Shown: positions 6,696 to 9,683 of the stretch, piece after piece | Layout: each line of letters begins with the position of its first letter | Numbering within the stretch: the first letter of the stretch is position 1 | Source of the DNA: Paracoccaceae bacterium | GTDB taxonomy: Bacteria > Pseudomonadota > Alphaproteobacteria > Rhodobacterales > Rhodobacteraceae | Assembly: GCA_003564655.1 (NCBI GenBank) | Contig: PXES01000209.1 | Span: 1-9,683 of the forward strand | Length of the DNA stretch: 9,683 bases | Reading direction: 5' to 3' | The notes under the pieces: generated by a model | What the model was told of the DNA's origin: nothing | Database searches by the model: none | What the model saw: the letters and a program-made list of their open reading frames with translations, nothing else | Made by a program: the position numbers and the translations under genes

Positions 6696-7795
6696 AGATC
6701 AACGGCACCCCCTACCGCTCGATCTGGCGCGACGCCGCCTCGGGAGAGGGGAAGATCATCGACCAGCGCTGGCTGCCGCACGAGTTGCGCATCGTGCCGC
6801 TGCACAGCCTCGCGGATTTCGCCACGGCGATCCGCGACATGTGGGTGCGCGGCGCGCCGCTGATCGGCGCGACCGCCGCCTGGGGTGTGGCCGAGGAGAT
6901 GGCGCGCGACCCCTCGGACGCGGCGCTGCAAAACGCATGGGAGGTACTGCACGACACCCGCCCCACGGCGATCAACCTGCGCTGGGCGCTGGATGCGATG
7001 CGCGCCACCCTCGCGCCCCTGCCCCCGGATCAGCGCGCCGCTGCCGCCCGCATCCGGGCCGAGGCGATCTGCGACGAGGATGTCGAGATCAACCGCCGCA
7101 TCGGCGCAAACGGGCTGACGCTCCTGCGCGAGATCGCCGCGCGCAAGGGTGGCGGGCGCGTCAACGTGCTGACCCATTGCAACGCAGGCTGGCTCGCGAC
7201 CGTGGACTGGGGCACTGCCACCTCGCCAGTCTATCACGCGGTGGCCGAGGGTATCGACGTGCATGTCTATGTCGACGAGACCCGCCCCCGCAATCAGGGC
7301 GCGCTGCTGACCGCGTGGGAGATGAACAGCCACGGCGTCAGCCATGACCTGATCGTCGACAATGCGGGCGGCCATCTGATGCAGCATGGCGAGATCGATA
7401 TCGTCATCACCGGCACCGACCGGACCACGGCGCGCGGCGATGTGTGCAACAAGATCGGCAGCTACCTCAAGGCGCTGGCCGCGCATGCCAATGGCGTGCC
7501 CTTCTACGTCGCGCTACCCTCGCCGACCATCGACTGGACAGTGCGCGACGGCCTGGCCGAGATCCCCATCGAGGAACGCAGCGCGCACGAAGTGACGCAT
7601 GTGCAGGGCCGCGACCCCGAAGGCCGCGTGACCGAGGTGCAGATATCGCCCGATGGCACAGGCGCGCGCAACCCGGCCTTTGATGTGACCCCCGCCGAGC
7701 TTGTCACCGGGCTGATCACCGAACGCGGCATTTGCCCGGCCACGACCGAAGGCATGGCGGCCCTGTTCCCGGAGTTCGCGACGGCCGCGCAGTAG
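6692..7795 (+). CDS. mtnA: S-methyl-5-thioribose-1-phosphate isomerase
   Basis: MtnA isomerises 5-methylthioribose 1-phosphate to 5-methylthioribulose 1-phosphate, directly after MtnK. The 367-residue protein is of the usual length and belongs to the eIF2B-alpha-like isomerase family. Visible motifs are WVRGAPLIGA (51-60), TRPTAINLRWAL (89-100), THCNAGWLAT (161-170) with the catalytic Cys163, DETRPRNQG (195-203), GTDR (241-244) with the catalytic Asp243, NKIGSY (253-258) and the C-terminal PAFDVTPAELVTGLITERG (328-346). The active-site string reads GTDRTTARGDVCNKIG where many homologues have GADRIAANGD-type sequences, so it is a divergent subclass. The GTG start at 6692 overlaps the mtnK stop (GTGA), with AAAGGGA upstream, so translation is coupled. 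No mtnB, mtnC, mtnD or aldolase gene follows here. An isomerase acting also on 5-deoxyribose 1-phosphate cannot be excluded. Confidence 0.96.
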   Translation: MKINGTPYRSIWRDAASGEGKIIDQRWLPHELRIVPLHSLADFATAIRDMWVRGAPLIGATAAWGVAEEMARDPSDAALQNAWEVLHDTRPTAINLRWALDAMRATLAPLPPDQRAAAARIRAEAICDEDVEINRRIGANGLTLLREIAARKGGGRVNVLTHCNAGWLATVDWGTATSPVYHAVAEGIDVHVYVDETRPRNQGALLTAWEMNSHGVSHDLIVDNAGGHLMQHGEIDIVITGTDRTTARGDVCNKIGSYLKALAAHANGVPFYVALPSPTIDWTVRDGLAEIPIEERSAHEVTHVQGRDPEGRVTEVQISPDGTGARNPAFDVTPAELVTGLITERGICPATTEGMAALFPEFATAAQ

Positions 7796-7829
7796 CTGCC
7801 TGCCCGCTTGTGCCCTGCCGCGCAGGCAG
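7796..7829 (+). other. Inverted repeat directly after the mtnA stop
   Basis: CTGCCTGC (7796-7803) and GCAGGCAG (7822-7829) are exact reverse complements, giving an 8-bp stem around an 18-nt loop. It starts on the base after the mtnA stop codon. No T run follows. It repeats the arrangement seen after carB, where a plain inverted repeat also precedes a G-quadruplex-loop hairpin. Confidence 0.6.
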
Positions 7830-7853
7830 ACACCGCCGCAACCGGAGTAGCCG

Positions 7854-7909
7854 AAAGCGCCCTCGGGGCGTGCGGGGGCGGGTGGGTGGGCACGGCCCGA
7901 GGGCGCTTT
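7854..7909. terminator. Bidirectional hairpin with a G-quadruplex motif in the loop, between mtnA and tpiA
   Basis: AAAGCGCCCTCGGG (7854-7867) and CCCGAGGGCGCTTT (7896-7909) pair perfectly over 14 bp. After one G/G mismatch, CGTGC (7869-7873) pairs with GCACG (7890-7894). The loop holds GGGCGGGTGGGTGGG at 7876-7890, identical to the loop core at 1585-1599 while the stem arms are different overall. The A run at the left foot and T run at the right foot make the stem look like a terminator from either side; it ends 16 nt past the tpiA stop. It probably ends both the mtnA and tpiA transcripts. The structure is seen and the function inferred. Confidence 0.75.
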
Positions 7910-7925
7910 GACGGCGAAAAGAACC

Positions 7926-8660
7926 TCAGGCCGCGTCCAGCGCCGCAACAATGGCGGCGAAGTCCGCCGCCTTCAGCGACGCGCCGCCGACCAGCGCACC
8001 ATCGACATTGCCGATGGCGAAGATCTCGGCTGCGTTGCCCGGCTTGACCGATCCACCATAGAGAAGCGACATCGCCGCATCCGGCACTGCCGTGCGCAAC
8101 GCATCATGCACCTCGGCGATCTGTTCCAGGCTTGGCGTGCGCCCGGTGCCGATTGCCCAGACAGGCTCGTAGGCGATCACCGTGTTGGCGGCGCTCGACC
8201 CGTCCGGCAGCGACGCCGCAAGCTGGCCCAGCACCACGTCGAGCGTTCGGCCCGCATCGCGCTCGGCCTCGGTCTCGCCCACGCAGACGATCGCCACCAG
8301 CCCCGCAGCCTGCGCCGCGCGCGCCTTGGCAGCAACCACTTCCGAGCTCTCGAGGTGATCGGCGCGGCGCTCGGAATGGCCGAGGATCACATGCCGTGCG
8401 CCCGCATCCGCGAGCATCCGCGCCGCAATGTCGCCCGTATGTGCGCCGCTCTCGGAGGCGTGGCAATCCTGCCCGCCGCCCATCACGCGGCTGCCCGCCA
8501 GCGCCTCGGCCATCGGCGCGATCAGCGTCGCGGGCGGGCAGAGCAGCACGCCGCAGCCAGGTTCGGAACAGGCCGCCGCGAGAGCGCGCGCCTCCGCCAG
8601 ATCGGCGCGCAGGCCGTTCATCTTCCAGTTTCCGGCAGCGAGTTTGCAGGCTTCGGCCAT
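7926..8660 (-). CDS. tpiA: Triosephosphate isomerase
   Basis: TpiA interconverts dihydroxyacetone phosphate and glyceraldehyde 3-phosphate in central carbon metabolism, in the cytoplasm, usually as a dimer of TIM barrels. The 244-residue length is normal. Catalytic residues are all visible: Lys13 in AGNWKMNG, His95 in ILGHSERR (92-99) and Glu165 in AYEPVWAIGTG (163-173). The phosphate-binding elements YGGSVKPGNA (201-210) and DGALVGGASL (220-229) are also present. The start at 8660 is supported by AAGGGGG a few bases upstream; the open frame continues upstream to 8714 but lacks family similarity there. It follows the sufA-like gene after 54 nt and may be co-transcribed with it. The bidirectional hairpin lies downstream. 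Confidence 0.97.
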   Translation of the reverse strand: MAEACKLAAGNWKMNGLRADLAEARALAAACSEPGCGVLLCPPATLIAPMAEALAGSRVMGGGQDCHASESGAHTGDIAARMLADAGARHVILGHSERRADHLESSEVVAAKARAAQAAGLVAIVCVGETEAERDAGRTLDVVLGQLAASLPDGSSAANTVIAYEPVWAIGTGRTPSLEQIAEVHDALRTAVPDAAMSLLYGGSVKPGNAAEIFAIGNVDGALVGGASLKAADFAAIVAALDAA

Positions 8661-8714
8661 CGGCACCCCCTTGTTGACTTGGGCCACGCTACGCACAAGC
8701 CGGGTGCGATGCAA

Positions 8715-9107
8715 TCACGTCCCGGTGCGGGTCGCGTCCATCCGCGCCTTCAGCGTCTCGACATCATCGAACTTGATGGATTCGCCACAGCCACAGGCAT
8801 CCGTGACATTGGGGTTGCGAAAGCGAAACGCACTTTCGATGAGGCCGGTCTCGTAATCGATCTCGGTCCCGAACAGGAACATCTGCGCCATCGGCGCGAT
8901 CAGCACCCGCGCCCCGTCCTGCTCGACCACTTCTTCATGCTCCTGCACATCGCTCGCAGTCTCCATGGTGTATTCCATACCCGCACAGCCGCCTTTCTTG
9001 ACGCCAACGCGCAGCCCCTCCGCCCCCTCGCGTTCCATCAGTCGCCGGATCTGGCGGACGGCTGCGGGGGTCAGCGTGACAGGGGATTTTCCGGGTATCG
9101 CAAACAT
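8715..9107 (-). CDS. sufA: SufA/IscA-type iron-sulfur cluster carrier protein
   Basis: A-type carriers receive Fe-S clusters from the SUF or ISC scaffold and pass them to apo-proteins in the cytoplasm. The 130-residue product (usual size 105-125) contains the HesB family core. VTLTPAAVRQIRRL near the N terminus is followed by the three ligand cysteines: Cys41 in KKGGCAGMEY, and Cys105 and Cys107 in DACGCGES. VTLTPAA and CGCGES resemble SufA/IscA more than ErpA, but the exact subtype is uncertain. The ATG at 9107 has AAGGAC upstream. It lies 29 nt after the sufT-like gene, consistent with one transcript. The C-terminal extension after residue 112 is longer than in E. coli homologues. Confidence 0.92.
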   Translation of the reverse strand: MFAIPGKSPVTLTPAAVRQIRRLMEREGAEGLRVGVKKGGCAGMEYTMETASDVQEHEEVVEQDGARVLIAPMAQMFLFGTEIDYETGLIESAFRFRNPNVTDACGCGESIKFDDVETLKARMDATRTGT

Positions 9108-9136
9108 CAGGGTGTCCTTGATTCAGGGCGAACGGC

Positions 9137-9490
9137 CTACATGAAGCCCAACTCGAGCCGCGCCTCGTCCGACATCATGTCCATGCCCCATTGCGGGTCA
9201 AAGGTCATCTCGACATCGACAGACTGCACGCCCGGTACGGCACTGATCGCATCGGCCACCCAGCCGGGCATCTCGCCCGCGACGGGGCAGCCGGGCGCGG
9301 TCAGCGTCATGATGACATCGACGACGCCCTCATCCGAGATGGTGACCGTGTAGATCAGCCCCAGATCGAAGATATTGACCGGGATTTCCGGGTCATAGAC
9401 GCTCTTGCACGCCTCGACGACGGGCTCGTAAAGCGGGTGCTCCGTGCTCGACGGCTTGATCAGCAATTCACCTGGCTGTCCGTCACTCAT
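9137..9490 (-). CDS. sufT: SufT-like DUF59/MIP18-family Fe-S assembly protein
   Basis: Members of the DUF59 (MIP18, SufT) family help Fe-S cluster maturation and are commonly found with suf genes. The 117-residue product has the family hallmark VYDPEIPVNIFDLGLIYTV (31-49, DPE at 33-35) and the conserved cysteine in LTAPGCPVAGEMP (63-75, Cys68), then VDVEMTFDPQWGMDMMSDEAR. I chose ATG 9490; an in-frame GTG at 9502 would add MGAR and cannot be ruled out, because the GGGGG and GAGG stretches serve either start poorly. It begins a likely three-gene unit with the sufA-like gene and tpiA. The core suf genes (B, C, D, S) are not in the window and do not lie directly upstream, where hslU ends. Confidence 0.9.
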   Translation of the reverse strand: MSDGQPGELLIKPSSTEHPLYEPVVEACKSVYDPEIPVNIFDLGLIYTVTISDEGVVDVIMTLTAPGCPVAGEMPGWVADAISAVPGVQSVDVEMTFDPQWGMDMMSDEARLELGFM

Positions 9491-9527
9491 CCTCGCCCCC
9501 ACGTGCTGCGCGCAATACCTGAGCAGT

Positions 9528-9556
9528 TATATAGGATTTATCACGCCGCGCGTCCA
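9528..9556 (-). promoter_or_regulatory. Possible promoter of the sufT-sufA(-tpiA) unit
   Basis: The gap between hslU and sufT contains a local AT-rich patch. On the minus strand TGGACG (9556 to 9551) lies 17 nt before TATATA (9533 to 9528); each matches the sigma-70 type hexamers at 4 of 6 positions. The resulting leader of about 30 nt is reasonable. The + strand text ATACCTGAGCAGTTATATAG is vaguely reminiscent of an IscR-type half site, but I do not consider it sufficient to call one. Confidence 0.35.
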
Positions 9557-9569
9557 GTGCCCCGACCGG

Positions 9570-9683
9570 CTAGAGGACGTAGCGGCTCAGATCGCCCGAC
9601 CGCGCCAGATCGCCCAGATTCTCCTCGACATGTGCGCCGTCGATGGTGACGCTCTGCCCCGAGCGGTCGGGCGCGTTGAAGGA
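9570..9683 (-). CDS. hslU: ATP-dependent protease ATPase subunit HslU, C-terminal end (partial)
   Basis: The minus-strand frame entering the window at 9683 encodes 37 residues ending in GDLSRYVL and a TAG stop. HslU, the AAA+ unfoldase of the HslUV protease, ends in this kind of sequence (E. coli ends DLSRFIL); the tail docks into HslV and activates it. The preceding residues APDRSGQSVTIDGAHVEENLGDLA fit the HslU C-terminal domain. Only the tail is visible, so the call rests on a short but characteristic sequence. The 79-nt gap to sufT and the possible promoter there suggest that sufT need not be part of the hslU transcript. Confidence 0.85.
   Translation of the reverse strand, partial: SFNAPDRSGQSVTIDGAHVEENLGDLARSGDLSRYVL

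Noticed and set aside
8661..8714. Longer TpiA start at 8714
   Set aside because: The 18 extra residues (MHRTRLVRS...) are unlike TpiA N termini, and a ribosome site lies directly before the 8660 start.
9511..9540. IscR operator upstream of sufT
   Set aside because: Only one half resembles the published ATA-CC/TT-GAC type pattern and the partner half is missing. Position before Fe-S genes is suggestive, but the sequence match is too poor.

Overview
The window is GC-rich chromosomal DNA, densely packed with genes. It most likely comes from an alphaproteobacterium of the Rhodobacteraceae type. This is inferred from the style of CarB, TpiA, the Fe-S genes and HslU, and from the codon use; no 16S or other marker is present. 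I see no mobile element, tRNA, rRNA or CRISPR array.

Layout from left to right. (1) 2-1504 (+) is the 3' half of carB, the large subunit of carbamoyl-phosphate synthase. (2) 1505-1680 is a convergent junction with an inverted repeat, a long hairpin whose loop is a perfect G-quadruplex motif, and a classical terminator facing the other way. (3) 1681-5281 (-) is a three-gene ribose-type (CUT2) ABC sugar importer: double ATPase, permease, periplasmic binding protein. (4) 5282-5429 is a divergent promoter region with a large AT-rich dyad. (5) 5430-7795 (+) is mtnK-mtnA, 5-methylthioribose kinase and methylthioribose-1-phosphate isomerase, overlapping by 4 nt. (6) 7796-7925 is a second convergent junction with the same kind of G-quadruplex-loop hairpin. 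(7) 7926-9490 (-) holds tpiA, a SufA/IscA-type Fe-S carrier and a SufT/DUF59 protein, transcribed in the order sufT, sufA, tpiA. (8) 9570-9683 (-) is the last 37 codons of hslU.

The main biological reading is that regions 3-5 form one module. A sugar importer of unassigned substrate is divergent from, and apparently shares an operator with, the kinase and isomerase that handle 5-methylthioribose. I infer that the importer carries 5-methylthioribose (or 5-deoxyribose) and that MtnK and MtnA then convert it to 5-methylthioribulose 1-phosphate (or its 5-deoxy analogue). No later methionine-salvage gene (mtnB, C, D, E), no phosphorylase (mtnP) and no aldolase is in the window, so the fate of the product is open.

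The second theme is structural. Both convergent gene junctions carry a long perfect stem whose loop contains the same 16-nt core GGGCGGGTGGGTGGGC while the stems differ in sequence. In both cases a shorter inverted repeat lies between the stop codon of the plus-strand gene and the hairpin. This looks like a recurrent structural element rather than two ordinary terminators.
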